Shown one piece after another: positions 16,303-26,264 of a stretch of 64,000 nt of DNA (the first letter of the stretch is position 1; each line of letters starts with the position of its first letter). Source of the stretch: Ectopseudomonas alcaliphila. Its GTDB lineage: Bacteria > Pseudomonadota > Gammaproteobacteria > Pseudomonadales > Pseudomonadaceae. The position numbers and the translations under genes are program-made. Where the stretch lies: positions 276,480-340,479 of the forward strand of contig NZ_FNAE01000002.1 of the NCBI RefSeq assembly GCF_900101755.1, given 5' to 3'. The notes below the pieces were generated by a model. The model was not told the origin of the DNA and did not search any database. It worked only from the letters and a program-made list of their open reading frames with translations.

Positions 16303-18357
16303 TCAGCCCAATACCGAGATATCCGCCACGCCGAGGAACAGCCCGCGCAGGCGAGCCAGCAGGGCGTAACGGTTGGCGCGTACGCGCGCATCCTCGGCGT
16401 TGACCAGCACCGCCTCGAAGAAGGCATCCACCGGCTCGCGCAGACCAGCCAGCTTGGCCAGCGCCTCGTTGTACTGACGGGCGGCGGCCAGCGGCTGTAC
16501 GGCCTGGTCGGCTTGCTGGATGGCAGCGTGCAGGGCGAACTCACTGGGGTTGTCGAAGTAGTGCGCTTCGACCTGGGCGGCGACGCCACCTTCGGCCTTG
16601 CTCAGCAGATTCGACACACGCTTGTTGGCGGCGGCCAGGGCTGCGGCCTGCGGCAGCTTGCGGAAGGCCTGCACGGCCTGCACGCGCTGGTCGAAGTCCA
16701 GCGGCGAAGTCGGGCCTACCGCACGCACCGCCTGGTACACGGCCACTTCGATGCCTTCGTCTTCGTAGCGCGCACGCAGGCGGTCGAAGATGAACTCCAG
16801 CACCTGGGCGGCCAGGCCTTCGGTCTTGATCTTGCCGGCGTACTGGGCGACGGCGAAGTCGACCGCGGCGGCCAAGTCCAGATCCAGGCCCTTCTCGATC
16901 AGGATGCGCAGCACGCCGAGGGCGGCGCGACGCAGGGCGTAGGGGTCCTTCGAGCCGGTCGGCAGCATGCCGATGCCGAAGATGCCGACCAGGGTGTCGA
17001 GCTTGTCGGCCACCGCCACGGCGGCGCCGGTCAGGGTGCTCGGCAGTTCGGCGCCGGCACCGCGCGGCATGTACTGCTCGTTCAGGGCCAGGGCGACGTC
17101 CTGCGGCTCACCGTCGTTGAGCGCGTAGTAGTAACCGGCGATGCCCTGCATCTCGGGGAACTCGCCGACCATCTCGGTGGCCAGGTCGCACTTGCTCAGC
17201 AGGCCGGCACGGGCGGCACGCTGGGCGTCGCCACCGACTGCGCGGGCGATGAAACCGGCCAGTGCGGAGACGCGCTGGGCCTTGTCGAACACCGAACCGA
17301 GCTGGGCCTGGAACACCACGTTGGCCAGGCGCTGGTTGAAGCCTTCGAGCTTCTGCTTCTTGTCCTGCTTGAAGAAGAACTCGGCGTCGGTCAGGCGCGG
17401 ACGCACGACCTTCTCGTTACCCGAGACGATCTGCGCCGGGTCCTTGGACTCGACGTTGGCCACGGTGATGAAGCGCGGCAGCAGCTTGCCGTCCGCATCG
17501 AGCAGGCAGAAGTACTTCTGGTTGTCCTGCATGGTGCTGATCAGCGCCTCCTGCGGCACCTCGAGGAAGCGTGCCTCGAAGGAGCAGACCAGCGGCACCG
17601 GCCATTCCACCAGCGCGGTCACTTCGTCCAGCAGTGCCGGCGGCACGATGGCGGTACCTTGCTCGGCGGCTGCCAGCTCGTCGACACGGCGCGAGATGAG
17701 CTCGCGGCGCTCGGCGAAGTCGGCCAGCACGAAGGCGCTGCGCAGGTCTTCGGCGTAGTTGGCCGGGGCGCTGATACGCACGTCGCGGTTGGCGTGGAAG
17801 CGGTGGCCACGGGAGACGCGACCGGCCTTCTGCGCGAGGATCTCGCACTCGACCACGGCGTCGCCGAACAGCATCACCAGCCACTGGGTCGGGCGCACGA
17901 ATTCGTCGCGACGGGCGGCCCAGCGCATGCGCTTGGGAATCGGCAGGTCGTTCAGCGAGTCCTGCACGATGGTCGGCAGCAGGTTCACCGCCGGCTGGCC
18001 GGGGATATGCTGGGCGAAACGCAGTTTCGGCCCGCTGCGGTCGATATCGGCGATGTCCACGCCGCACTTGCGGGCGAAGCCCAGGGCCGCCTGGGTCGGG
18101 TTGCCGTCGGCGTCGAAGGCGGCCTGGATGGGCGGGCCGTCGAGGTTCATGCTGCGGTCGGCCTGCTGCTCTTCGAGCTGCTCGACCAGCACCGCCAGGC
18201 GCCGTGGCGCGGCATACACGCGGCTGGCGGTGTAGCTCAGGCCAGCGGCCTTGAGGCCTTTCTCGATACCGGCGAGGAAGGCCTCACCGAGGCTTTTCAG
18301 GGCTTTCGGCGGCAGCTCTTCGGTGCCCAGTTCGACCAGGAAATCGTGTGCACTCAT
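16303..18357 (-). CDS. glyS: Glycyl-tRNA synthetase beta subunit
   Basis: This 684-aa protein begins [22 protein letters not shown], the hallmark GlyS start, and continues with [17 protein letters not shown] and the HD-like/anticodon-binding C-terminal half. With GlyQ it forms the alpha2-beta2 enzyme that charges tRNA-Gly. The start overlaps the glyQ stop as ATGA, so the subunits are translationally coupled. Confidence 0.98.
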   Translation of the reverse strand: MSAHDFLVELGTEELPPKALKSLGEAFLAGIEKGLKAAGLSYTASRVYAAPRRLAVLVEQLEEQQADRSMNLDGPPIQAAFDADGNPTQAALGFARKCGVDIADIDRSGPKLRFAQHIPGQPAVNLLPTIVQDSLNDLPIPKRMRWAARRDEFVRPTQWLVMLFGDAVVECEILAQKAGRVSRGHRFHANRDVRISAPANYAEDLRSAFVLADFAERRELISRRVDELAAAEQGTAIVPPALLDEVTALVEWPVPLVCSFEARFLEVPQEALISTMQDNQKYFCLLDADGKLLPRFITVANVESKDPAQIVSGNEKVVRPRLTDAEFFFKQDKKQKLEGFNQRLANVVFQAQLGSVFDKAQRVSALAGFIARAVGGDAQRAARAGLLSKCDLATEMVGEFPEMQGIAGYYYALNDGEPQDVALALNEQYMPRGAGAELPSTLTGAAVAVADKLDTLVGIFGIGMLPTGSKDPYALRRAALGVLRILIEKGLDLDLAAAVDFAVAQYAGKIKTEGLAAQVLEFIFDRLRARYEDEGIEVAVYQAVRAVGPTSPLDFDQRVQAVQAFRKLPQAAALAAANKRVSNLLSKAEGGVAAQVEAHYFDNPSEFALHAAIQQADQAVQPLAAARQYNEALAKLAGLREPVDAFFEAVLVNAEDARVRANRYALLARLRGLFLGVADISVLG

Positions 18358-19301
18358 GCTTGCGCCTCCAGCTTGGCCAGTACTTCGTCACGCAGTTCGG
18401 GGGTGGCCATGGGGAAGCCGAGCTTGGCGCGCGCCTGCAGGTAGCTCTGCGCCACGGCGCGGGCCAGGGTGCGCACGCGCAGGATGTACTGCTGACGCGC
18501 GGTCACCGAAATGGCGCGGCGGGCGTCGAGCAGGTTGAAGGTGTGCGAGGCCTTGAGCACCATCTCGTAGGTCGGCAGCGGCAGCTCGAGCTCGATCAGG
18601 CGGTTGGCCTCGCTCTCGTAGAAGTCGAACAGCTCGAACAGCTTCTCGACGTTGGCGTGCTCGAAGTTGTAGGTGGACTGCTCCACTTCGTTCTGGTGGA
18701 ACACGTCGCCGTAGGTCACGGTGCCGAACGGGCCGTCGGTCCAGATCAGGTCGTAGACCGAGTCGACGCCCTGCAGGTACATGGCCAGGCGCTCCAGGCC
18801 GTAGGTGATCTCACCGGTCACCGGGTAGCACTCGATGCCACCGACCTGCTGGAAGTAGGTGAACTGGGTGACTTCCATGCCGTTGAGCCAGATTTCCCAG
18901 CCCAGACCCCAGGCGCCGAGGGTCGGCGATTCCCAGTTGTCTTCGACGAAGCGGATGTCGTGCACTTCCGGATCGAGGCCGATGGCTCTCAGCGAACCCA
19001 GGTACAGCTCCTGGAAGTTCTCCGGATTGGGCTTGAGGACCACCTGGAACTGGTAGTAGTGCTGCAGGCGGTTGGGGTTCTCGCCGTAACGGCCGTCGGT
19101 CGGGCGACGCGAAGGCTGCACGTAGGCGGCGTTCCAGGTCTCCGGGCCGACGGCGCGCAGGAAGGTGGCGGTGTGGAAGGTGCCGGCGCCCACTTCCATG
19201 TCGTAGGGTTGCAGCACCACGCAGCCCTGCTCGGCCCAGTAGTTCTGCAGGGCCAGGATCAGGTCCTGGAAGGTGCGCACGGCAGGCTTGTTCTGGCTCA
19301 C
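18354..19301 (-). CDS. glyQ: Glycyl-tRNA synthetase alpha subunit
   Basis: This 315-aa class II synthetase subunit has [33 protein letters not shown] and [19 protein letters not shown]. The start is GTG 19301 (reads [11 protein letters not shown]), preceded by AGGTGA seven bases upstream; this gives the usual length of 315 aa. A longer open frame upstream has no conserved residues. It is the first gene of the glyQS-gmhB-lptA operon. Confidence 0.97.
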   Translation of the reverse strand: MSQNKPAVRTFQDLILALQNYWAEQGCVVLQPYDMEVGAGTFHTATFLRAVGPETWNAAYVQPSRRPTDGRYGENPNRLQHYYQFQVVLKPNPENFQELYLGSLRAIGLDPEVHDIRFVEDNWESPTLGAWGLGWEIWLNGMEVTQFTYFQQVGGIECYPVTGEITYGLERLAMYLQGVDSVYDLIWTDGPFGTVTYGDVFHQNEVEQSTYNFEHANVEKLFELFDFYESEANRLIELELPLPTYEMVLKASHTFNLLDARRAISVTARQQYILRVRTLARAVAQSYLQARAKLGFPMATPELRDEVLAKLEAQA

Positions 19302-19405
19302 GAAAAAATCACCTGTGGAGGCTTGCGAGGGAAAGCCGGGGAGTATATCGAAACTCGGCGCAGGCCGCAGGGTACGGCATATCGGCATCATCCACGGCCT
19401 TTTGT

Positions 19406-19425
19406 GACTGTATTTATATCCAGTT
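19406..19425. promoter_or_regulatory. Candidate LexA (SOS) box upstream of tag
   Basis: GACTGTATTTATATCCAGTT contains CTG-N10-CAG with an A+T-only core except one C, close to the consensus TACTGTATATATATACAGTA. It lies 49 bases before the tag start and could cover its promoter. glyQ is divergent and 105 bases away. Regulation is inferred. Confidence 0.5.
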
Positions 19426-19473
19426 ATTTTGCCGTTATAGTCGCTGCTTCGACCCTGACCGAGGCTTTCCGCC

Positions 19474-20028
19474 ATGCCCCGTTGCTTCTGGTGCACCGAC
19501 GATCCGCTCTACCAGGCCTATCACGACGAGGAATGGGGCGTGCCGCAGCGCGATCCCCGTCATCTGTTCGAGATGCTGCTGCTCGAGGGCGCGCAGGCTG
19601 GCCTGTCATGGATCACCGTGTTGAAGAAGCGCGAACGTTATCGCCAGGTGCTGCATGGGTTCGATCCCGAGCGCCTGGCCCGTCTCAGTGATGAAGAGAT
19701 CGAGGCGCTGATGCAGGACCCGGGCATCATCCGCAATCGCCTCAAGCTCAGGGCCGTGCGGCAGAACGCCCAGGCCTGGCTGAAGCTGGAGGACCCGGTG
19801 GCGCTGCTCTGGTCGTTCGTCGGTGGCGCGCCGAAGATCAACCACTTCAGCGAGCGCAGCCAGGTGCCGGCAGTGACGCCAGAGGCCGAGGCGATGAGCA
19901 AGGCGCTGAAGAAGGCCGGCTTCACCTTCGTCGGCCCGACCATCTGCTATGCCTTCATGCAGGCCACGGGTATGGTTATGGATCACACCACCGACTGCGA
20001 CCGCTACGCGCAACTGAAGGGCTCATGA
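19474..20028 (+). CDS. tag: DNA-3-methyladenine glycosylase I
   Basis: This 184-aa protein has the Tag start [35 protein letters not shown] with the catalytic Glu, and [12 protein letters not shown]. The zinc-snap ligands Cys4, His17, and the C-terminal His and Cys are all present. It excises 3-methyladenine from alkylated DNA. The stop overlaps the next gene as ATGA. Its position divergent from glyQ matches PA0010. Confidence 0.96.
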   Translation: MPRCFWCTDDPLYQAYHDEEWGVPQRDPRHLFEMLLLEGAQAGLSWITVLKKRERYRQVLHGFDPERLARLSDEEIEALMQDPGIIRNRLKLRAVRQNAQAWLKLEDPVALLWSFVGGAPKINHFSERSQVPAVTPEAEAMSKALKKAGFTFVGPTICYAFMQATGMVMDHTTDCDRYAQLKGS

Positions 20029-20633
20029 CCACCATCACCACGCTGGACGAACTGCAGGCACTGTACGGCGACAGCCACGAACGCTCGCGGCGCAAGGAGT
20101 TGCCGCGGCTGATCGAGCCCTACCGCGCGCTGATCCAGGCCTCGCCCTTCGCGGTGCTGGCCAGCGTTGGCCCGGATGGCCTGGATTGCTCGCCGCGTGG
20201 CGACGCGCCGGGCTTCGTCCACATCCTCGACGACCAGACCCTGCTGCTGCCGGATCGCCCCGGTAACAACCGCATCGACAGCCTGCGCAACATCGTGCTG
20301 AACCCGCGTGTGGCGCTGCTGTTCCTGATTCCCGGCGTTGGCGAGAGCCTGCGCATCAACGGTCGCGCCGAGATTTCCCTCGACCCCGAACTGCTGGAGC
20401 TGGGCCGCGCGCAGGGCAAACTGCCGCGCAGCGTGCTGCGCATCCATATCGATACCTGTTACTTCCAGTGCTCCAAGGCGGCGGTACGTTCGGGCCTGTG
20501 GGATGCTTCGCGCCAGGTGGCGCGCGCCAGCCTGCCGAGCGCCGGCGATATCTTTCGCTGCATCTACGAGGAGTTCGATATCGAAGCCTACGAGCGAGAC
20601 ATGCAGCAACGCCTGCGTACCAGCCTGTACTGA
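20025..20633 (+). CDS. Pyridoxamine 5'-phosphate oxidase-like flavin protein
   Basis: This 202-aa protein of the PNPOx split-barrel superfamily (MSMEG_1061-like) has SPFAVLASVGPDGLDCSPRGDAPGFVHI, LLLPDRPGNNRIDSLRNI and LFLIPGVGESLRINGRAEI, which form the FMN/F420-binding barrel. The substrate is unknown. It is translationally coupled to tag by an ATGA overlap; co-transcription with an alkylation-repair gene hints at detoxification, but this is inference. Confidence 0.85.
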   Translation: MTTITTLDELQALYGDSHERSRRKELPRLIEPYRALIQASPFAVLASVGPDGLDCSPRGDAPGFVHILDDQTLLLPDRPGNNRIDSLRNIVLNPRVALLFLIPGVGESLRINGRAEISLDPELLELGRAQGKLPRSVLRIHIDTCYFQCSKAAVRSGLWDASRQVARASLPSAGDIFRCIYEEFDIEAYERDMQQRLRTSLY

Positions 20634-20689
20634 CTGGGTCGGCCCTGGCCGTTACACTGGGCGCTTTGCAGAAACGGTTGGAGTCTGTC

Positions 20690-21577
20690 GTGGAAAAACT
20701 CAAGGGCGCCCTGGTGGTGGGTTTCCTGCGCCTGTTCGCACTGCTGCCCTGGCGCGCCGTGCAGGCCGTGGGCAATGCCATCGGCTGGCTGATGTGGAAA
20801 CTGCCGAACGGCTCGCGCGATGTGGTGCGCATCAACCTGAGCAAGTGCTTCCCCGAGTTGATTGAGGCCGAGCGTGAGCGCCTGGTCGGGCAGAGCCTCA
20901 AGGACATCGGCAAGACCCTGACCGAAAGTGCCTGCGCCTGGATCTGGCCGGCGCACAAGTCGCTCAAGCTGGTCCGCGAAGTCGAAGGCCTGGAAGTGCT
21001 GCAACAGGCCCTGGCCTCGGGCAAGGGCGTGGTCGGCATCACCAGCCACCTGGGCAACTGGGAAGTGCTCAACCACTTCTACTGCAACCAGTGCAAGCCG
21101 ATCATTTTCTACCGCCCGCCGAAGCTCAAGGCGGTCGACGAGCTGTTGCAGCAGCAGCGCGTGCAGATGGGCAACCGCGTCGCACCCTCGACCAAGGAAG
21201 GCATCCTCAGCGTCATCAAGGAAGTGCGCAGAGGCGGCGCCGTGGGCATTCCGGCCGACCCCGAGCCGAGCCGTTCGTCGGGTGTGTTCGTGCCCTTCCT
21301 CGGCACCACCGCGCTGACCAGCAAGTTCGTCCCCGGCATGCTTACCGGCGGCAAGGCGGTCGGCGTGTTCCTGCATGCACTGCGCCTGCCGGACGGCAGC
21401 GGCTACAAGGTGATCCTCGAAGCGGCCCCCGAAGGCATGTACAGCGAAAACGTGGAAGAAGGCGTGGCGGCGATGAGCGAAGTGGTGTCGCGCTACGTGC
21501 GCAGCTACCCGAGCCAGTACATGTGGAGCATGAAGCGCTTCAAGAAGCGCCCCGAGGGCGAGGCCAAGTGGTACTGA
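20690..21577 (+). CDS. htrB: Lipid A lauroyltransferase (HtrB/LpxL family)
   Basis: The start is GTG 20690 (VEKLKGALVVG) with GGAG eight bases upstream, giving 295 aa, the length I recall for PA0011. One N-terminal membrane helix is followed by the acyltransferase motif SHLGNWEVLNHF (HX4E) and GGAVGIPADPEPSRSSGVFVPFLG. It transfers a secondary acyl chain to lipid A at the inner membrane. It follows the PNPOx-like gene by 56 bases. Confidence 0.92.
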   Translation: MEKLKGALVVGFLRLFALLPWRAVQAVGNAIGWLMWKLPNGSRDVVRINLSKCFPELIEAERERLVGQSLKDIGKTLTESACAWIWPAHKSLKLVREVEGLEVLQQALASGKGVVGITSHLGNWEVLNHFYCNQCKPIIFYRPPKLKAVDELLQQQRVQMGNRVAPSTKEGILSVIKEVRRGGAVGIPADPEPSRSSGVFVPFLGTTALTSKFVPGMLTGGKAVGVFLHALRLPDGSGYKVILEAAPEGMYSENVEEGVAAMSEVVSRYVRSYPSQYMWSMKRFKKRPEGEAKWY

Positions 21578-21620
21578 GGTTGCGTCGTCCACCTCTTGCC
21601 GATGCGATCGCGGCCAGGTG

Positions 21621-22646
21621 CTAGAGCTCCAGTTCCAGCCGCCGGGCAGCGAAGTCGTCCAACCGCCCCTTCAGCAGTAACTGGCGAATCCAGGGGCCCA
21701 GCAGATCCTGGCGACCGTCGAGCATCTGCACGGGTCCCCATTGCTCAGCGCAGTCGGCGAAGCGTTGCTGATTCGCGCTGACGGCCTCCAGAATGCGCTT
21801 GTCCTGGCGCAGCACTACGCCGAACAGCGGCCGTATCAGTAGCCGTTTCAGCCAGCCGGGTAGCCAGCCGCGGCGGGTGGCAATACGGGCGATTACCTGC
21901 AGATGACCGGCTTCGGCGGGAACGAGCCAGGCCGTGATCAGCAGCGTGAGCCGGCCGCGTGCGTCGCGGTATTCGATTTCCGCCAGGCCCGGCAAACGGA
22001 AGCGGCCGAAGCTCTCGCCGCGACTGCCTTCGAACAGCCGTGAGATCAGTCCGGGTTGCAGGCGCTCTTCGCTGTAACGCGCTTCGATCCCATCTTCCAG
22101 TGCGCGGATATCGGCGATCACCCGTTGGCGTTTGCTGTCGCGGCGAATCCAGCCGGCGTGTACGAAGTGCGTGTGGAAGGCGTCAAGGAAGTTCTCCGCC
22201 GCCTCTTGCAGGCTGCAACGGACCTTGTCGTGCATCCAGAACAGATCCAGTCCTTCCTGCGTGGCGCTACAGGGTAATGCCGGTGCCGGCAGCTTGGCGT
22301 CGCGCACCCATATCAGGCCGTGGGAATCCCGTGCCTGCAGCGGTTGCAGCAGGACTGCGCTGCTGCCTTCGTCGAGGCTGCCCGGGGCCCGGGTGCATTG
22401 ACCGGCGCCGTTGAAACGCCAGCCGTGGTAGGGACACTCGACTGCGCCGTCGCGCACGCAGCCGGCACTGAGCGGAGCGAAGCGATGCGGGCATCGATCC
22501 GGCAAGGCGGCAGGCCGCCCGTCGCGCTCGCGGAACAGGACCAGCGGCCGGCCGTGCAGCACGCGCGCCAGCGGTTTGCCTACGCCGAGCTGCTGGCTTG
22601 TCGCCAACGGCCACCAGTAAGCCAGCGGCTGGTCGGTCGGGTTCAT
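21621..22646 (-). CDS. Rieske non-heme iron oxygenase (last gene of seven-gene operon)
   Basis: This 341-aa protein has a Rieske [2Fe-2S] domain (CPHRFAPLSAG ... CPYHGWRF) and a catalytic domain with the iron site D-x2-H-x4-H in NFLDAFHTHFVH. The overall look is of ring-hydroxylating or VanA/KshA-type oxygenase alpha subunits, and the bridging Asp is present. No ferredoxin or reductase gene is adjacent, so electrons must come from elsewhere. The start overlaps the upstream stop as ATGA. It probably performs a late oxidation on the product of the cluster (inference). Confidence 0.88.
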   Translation of the reverse strand: MNPTDQPLAYWWPLATSQQLGVGKPLARVLHGRPLVLFRERDGRPAALPDRCPHRFAPLSAGCVRDGAVECPYHGWRFNGAGQCTRAPGSLDEGSSAVLLQPLQARDSHGLIWVRDAKLPAPALPCSATQEGLDLFWMHDKVRCSLQEAAENFLDAFHTHFVHAGWIRRDSKRQRVIADIRALEDGIEARYSEERLQPGLISRLFEGSRGESFGRFRLPGLAEIEYRDARGRLTLLITAWLVPAEAGHLQVIARIATRRGWLPGWLKRLLIRPLFGVVLRQDKRILEAVSANQQRFADCAEQWGPVQMLDGRQDLLGPWIRQLLLKGRLDDFAARRLELEL

Positions 22647-23770
22647 AGTTTCAGCTTCCTCATCAGCGGCACACCCAGCCCCTGCAGGAGTGCGGCCAGG
22701 GTGCGCCAGACCAGGCGCTGGCGCAGCGGCAGGTGGGCGATATGCAGCATGCTGTATTCGATCTGTGGCTGGCCGCCGCGCAGGCGCTTGAAGTGCGCCG
22801 CACCGGAGCTGAAGTTGAGCCGCATGCGGCGTGTGGCCGCCTCCTCCAGGCACAACCGGGTCAATTGGCGATAGAGCCCGGCGCGCTGGGGCAGCGCGGT
22901 GTCGTAGCCGACGATGGGCGCGCTGAGCACGGTGTCGCTGGCGAACCAGCCGACGACCCCGTCGATGCGGCCGCAGTCCGCCCGCAACACACGCAGCTCG
23001 AGCCAGCCATCACGCTGGCCCTGCTCCAGCCAGGCGGCGCTGTAGTGCGGATTAAGGGCGCTGTATTTATCCAGATAGAGCAGGTTATAGAGCGCTTCGA
23101 TACGCTCGAACTCCCGGTGTGCCAGGCTTTCGCCCGTCTCGATCCGGTAACCGCTGCGGCGTAGCAGCGTGGCATCGAGCCGGCAATTGTGGTGGCGCAG
23201 ATAAGCGCTGTCGGCACCCTCGCAGCCATCGAACAGATAGACCTGGCGGCTCGGTACGGCGAGATAGCCAAGTGCATCAAGCCGTTTCAGCAACACGTCG
23301 TTGCTCGCCGGGTTGAGCGAGCGAAAGCCGAAGGCATGGCTCGGAAAACGCTGGCGCAGCTGCACTGTCAGCTCATCCAGGCCCTGGCCTTGCCAGTCCG
23401 AGGGATACAGGTTGGTCGACAGCAGCCAGTTGTTGACCTGCACGATGCGATCGATATGGGCGCTCCTGAGCAGGTATTCGACACCCGCGACCAGCGGTTT
23501 CAGCAGGTGTGCGAGCAGCCGACTGGGCAGGCGCTGCAACTCGTCGCGGGCGTAGCCGCTGTAGGCGGTCAGGGGCGAGACCACATAGCAGTTGTCGGCT
23601 CGCTCGCCGCCGTGGTTGATCGATACCGGCATCTGCCATTGGCCGAGGTCGAGCAGTTGCAGTTCGCAGACCAGGTTGCCGATACCGCGCTCGGCATGTT
23701 CGCGCACGTAGCGCGCCGCTGCGCTGTCGAGTTGCGCCAGTGGCGGATCGTCGGCAGCCAGCAGCCTCAT
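22643..23770 (-). CDS. GNAT/FemAB-like acyltransferase of unknown substrate
   Basis: This 375-aa protein starts at ATG 23770 (MRLLAADD), overlapping the ATP-grasp stop as ATGA. It has an N-terminal region with conserved-looking SINHGGERADNCYVVSPLTAYSGYARDEL and a C-terminal half resembling a GNAT fold (IDGVVGWFASD, then GLYRQLTRLCLEEAATRRMRLNFSSGAAHFKRLRGG). The last pattern is seen in acyltransferase-like proteins of lipid or peptide pathways. It may transfer an acyl or aminoacyl group. The family assignment is tentative. Confidence 0.6.
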   Translation of the reverse strand: MRLLAADDPPLAQLDSAAARYVREHAERGIGNLVCELQLLDLGQWQMPVSINHGGERADNCYVVSPLTAYSGYARDELQRLPSRLLAHLLKPLVAGVEYLLRSAHIDRIVQVNNWLLSTNLYPSDWQGQGLDELTVQLRQRFPSHAFGFRSLNPASNDVLLKRLDALGYLAVPSRQVYLFDGCEGADSAYLRHHNCRLDATLLRRSGYRIETGESLAHREFERIEALYNLLYLDKYSALNPHYSAAWLEQGQRDGWLELRVLRADCGRIDGVVGWFASDTVLSAPIVGYDTALPQRAGLYRQLTRLCLEEAATRRMRLNFSSGAAHFKRLRGGQPQIEYSMLHIAHLPLRQRLVWRTLAALLQGLGVPLMRKLKL

Positions 23771-24921
23771 GCTCTTGGTGTTCCCGCGAGCGACTGACCG
23801 TCCCACTCGATATCCGCGGTCGAGGCTGCCAGCAGGCCGCGCCGGCGCATCAGTGCGCGCATGGCGATCTCGCCGACGCCGAGCAACTGGGCTGCCAGTG
23901 GGCCGAGGTCGCCGTCACGCAGGATCACGTCGCGCGCCGCGCGATAGTCGCTCCAGAAGGTGCGGCTGACGAGATGGCGTGGCGCGCCGATCAGCAACAT
24001 CGCGAGTGCCACCATGCGTGGGGTCGGGCTGGGCAGAAGCGGCTCGCCGGCTGTAATCAGGGTGTTCACCAGCGCCGTGGGCTGGTCGTCGAACAGGTGG
24101 ATGCCGCTGGTCGCGCGTGGATTGCATTCAAGGACGTGAAAACGTCCCTCGGCATCAGCGATGAAATCGAAGCCGACCTGGCCGCTATAGCCTGTGGCCT
24201 GACCGAAAGCCTCGACGAAAGTGCGTACGGCAGCAGGTTGCGCAGGCTGGAAGTAGATCCCGGAGCCACGTCCGACGCGGTACAGCGGACGGTAGCAGGC
24301 ATGTGCGCGTAACTGCCCGCCTACCAGCAGGCTGAAGCTGCAGTGCTCGTCGCCGGCGATGAAGCGCTGGGCCACCCAGGGTTGCTCTGGCGTCGGACGC
24401 AGTGTGCGAACGGTACTCGGGTCGGGACGGATCAGGGTGCGTGAGGCGAAGCGCGAGTAGGCCGGTTTGAACACCCAGTCGCGGCTTTCCCCGGCCAGGG
24501 CGAGGCAATCTTCGTGGCGCTGCAGCAGGCGTGTCTCGGGCGCCGCAACTTGCCAGCCACGAGTCATCTCGGCGAAGCGGCCCTTGTGATGCAGGCGGTG
24601 CAACAGCTCGAAATCGCTGGTCAGCACGCGGCACAGCGGCGTCAGTTGCGGCAGACCATGGGCCAGGTAGAAGACTTCCTCGCAGGTTGGCAGGAGCAGG
24701 TCGATGGCGTCCTGGCGGATGCGCTCGGCCAGTGCGTCGATCCAGGCTTGCGGGTTGCCACGTGGCTCCGGCAGGCGGATGAAGTTGTGCACTGCGCGGC
24801 TCGAGCGAGCCAGGGGCCAGGCCAGCGAGTCGCCGACGCTGACTGTCCAGCCGCTGGCGGCGAATGCGCGTGCCCATTCCAGGCAAGCCGGCGCACGAGC
24901 GCCGAGGATCAGTACGTGCAT
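23767..24921 (-). CDS. ATP-grasp ligase
   Basis: This 384-aa protein has a Rossmann-like N-terminus (MHVLILGARAPACLEWARAF) and an ATP-grasp core: WVFKPAYSRFASR for the nucleotide lysine, WVAQRFIAGDEHCSF for the hinge, and FDFIADAEGRFHVLECNPRATSG for the Mg-binding Glu-Asn pair. Such enzymes form amide or ester bonds through acyl-phosphates. It overlaps the adenylating enzyme by 13 bases. In this operon it may join a carboxylate to an amine or amino acid (inference). Confidence 0.85.
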   Translation of the reverse strand: MHVLILGARAPACLEWARAFAASGWTVSVGDSLAWPLARSSRAVHNFIRLPEPRGNPQAWIDALAERIRQDAIDLLLPTCEEVFYLAHGLPQLTPLCRVLTSDFELLHRLHHKGRFAEMTRGWQVAAPETRLLQRHEDCLALAGESRDWVFKPAYSRFASRTLIRPDPSTVRTLRPTPEQPWVAQRFIAGDEHCSFSLLVGGQLRAHACYRPLYRVGRGSGIYFQPAQPAAVRTFVEAFGQATGYSGQVGFDFIADAEGRFHVLECNPRATSGIHLFDDQPTALVNTLITAGEPLLPSPTPRMVALAMLLIGAPRHLVSRTFWSDYRAARDVILRDGDLGPLAAQLLGVGEIAMRALMRRRGLLAASTADIEWDGQSLAGTPRA

Positions 24922-26264
24922 GGCGCTCCCTCTGGTCTGCGCTGCAGCAGCAGGCGGCGACGCTTGGCGCCGGGTTCATCCGGTATCCAGTCGGTGGTGT
25001 GCAGCGTCGCGGGTTGCACCTGCTGCTGTTGAAAGAATGCCGCCAACGCCTGGCGCAAGGCGGTGTCGGCCTTGCCGGGTTCTACCGCCTTCACCTGCAG
25101 GTGCCAGTCCATGCCCTCCTGGCGCAGGCGCCATTCCTCCAGGTTGGCCTGCGCGGTAGCGATGGCGCGCCGCAGCAGATCCGGGTAGAGCGGACGCAGG
25201 CCGCTGCCATCCAGCGCCGGCAGCCAGAAAATTTCATCGGCGCGGCCTTCGATGGCGGCCAGGGTGCGCTCGGCGCGGCCACAGGGGCATGGTGTCGGCG
25301 CCAGTTGCAGAATGTCGTTGAGGCGATAGCGAACGATGATCTGCGTGGTACGCGAGAAATCGGTGATCAGCGGCTGGAAGCGCCGCTGCTCCTGGTCCAG
25401 CCATTCGGGTTCGATCAGCAGATGGGTTTCGTTCAGGTGCAGGTTGCCATGCTCGCAGCTGTAGCCGAGAAAGCCTTCGCTGGCCTGGTAGATCTGCGCC
25501 GGACGGTGGCCGAAGGCGTGCTCGATGCGCTGTGCGTCTTCTTCCTCGAGGACTTCGGCGACCGATACCAGATGCGCCGGGGCGATGCGCAGGCGCCCGG
25601 CCTGATGCGCGTCGGCCAGAGCGCGCAGTACCGTGGCCGGCGCCACCAGGACATGCGGCTGCTGCTGTTCGAGCGCTCCCAGCGCGGCGTCCAGGCCCAG
25701 CAGCAGATCATGGAAGGCGAAGTCGATGCGGCGGCTGGACAGCGTGGTGTACAGCCGGCTGTTGGCACGCAGGAAGAAGGCGATGCGTAGCGGCGGTCGC
25801 CACGGCAGCAGGTGGCCGAGCAGGCGTGTCGGCAAGGTGCGCGCCAGCAGGGTTCCGGCCCAGCGTTCGCGCTCTTCCCGGCCGACCAGAAAGACACCGC
25901 GATGACCGGAGGTGCCGCTGGAAAGGCCGACGGTCAGCTCGCCCAGCTGTGGGCTGAAATCCCGTGAGTGCTCGGCTTGCAGGGCGACGTCCAGAGCAGC
26001 TTGCAGGTCGATGTTCTGGCTGTTGCAGGCGCTGAATTCATTCATCAGCAGCGCCTTGTCCATGCCAGGCCATCGCTCCAGTGGCTGCCCACGAAAAGCG
26101 CTCAGGCGCGGTGCCTGTGGTGCGGTTTCGCGCAGAAAGCGCGTCAGCTGACGCGCTTGCCAGGCCTCCAGGCGGCGCCGGTCGGAGAAGCGCAGCCACC
26201 AACGACTGTGGATGAAGCTGGTGGCAACGCGCAGCAGGCTGCGCAGTCGTTCAAGGTCGAGCAT
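24909..26264 (-). CDS. F390-synthetase-related adenylate-forming enzyme
   Basis: This 451-aa protein has the family features of coenzyme-F390-synthetase-like/phenylacetate-CoA-ligase-like enzymes: LSSGTSGHRGVFLVG is the P-loop (A3), YQASEGFLGYSCEHGNLHLNE the A5 region, and RYRLNDILQLAPTPCPCGRAERTL the zinc-like Cys and A7/A8 region. It should activate a carboxylic acid as acyl-AMP. Because Pseudomonas makes no F420 in the classic sense, the F390 reaction is unlikely. It overlaps the metallo-beta-lactamase gene by 14 bases. Confidence 0.82.
   Translation of the reverse strand: MLDLERLRSLLRVATSFIHSRWWLRFSDRRRLEAWQARQLTRFLRETAPQAPRLSAFRGQPLERWPGMDKALLMNEFSACNSQNIDLQAALDVALQAEHSRDFSPQLGELTVGLSSGTSGHRGVFLVGREERERWAGTLLARTLPTRLLGHLLPWRPPLRIAFFLRANSRLYTTLSSRRIDFAFHDLLLGLDAALGALEQQQPHVLVAPATVLRALADAHQAGRLRIAPAHLVSVAEVLEEEDAQRIEHAFGHRPAQIYQASEGFLGYSCEHGNLHLNETHLLIEPEWLDQEQRRFQPLITDFSRTTQIIVRYRLNDILQLAPTPCPCGRAERTLAAIEGRADEIFWLPALDGSGLRPLYPDLLRRAIATAQANLEEWRLRQEGMDWHLQVKAVEPGKADTALRQALAAFFQQQQVQPATLHTTDWIPDEPGAKRRRLLLQRRPEGAPCTY

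Noticed and set aside
15715..18444. Very long plus-strand open frame (909 codons) opposite glyS
   Set aside because: It lies antisense to the unmistakable glyS gene and has the His/Gln/Val-rich composition of a high-G+C shadow frame.
24909..26264. Coenzyme F390 synthetase activity
   Set aside because: Family resemblance only; a Pseudomonas is not expected to carry F420, so another carboxylate is more likely.
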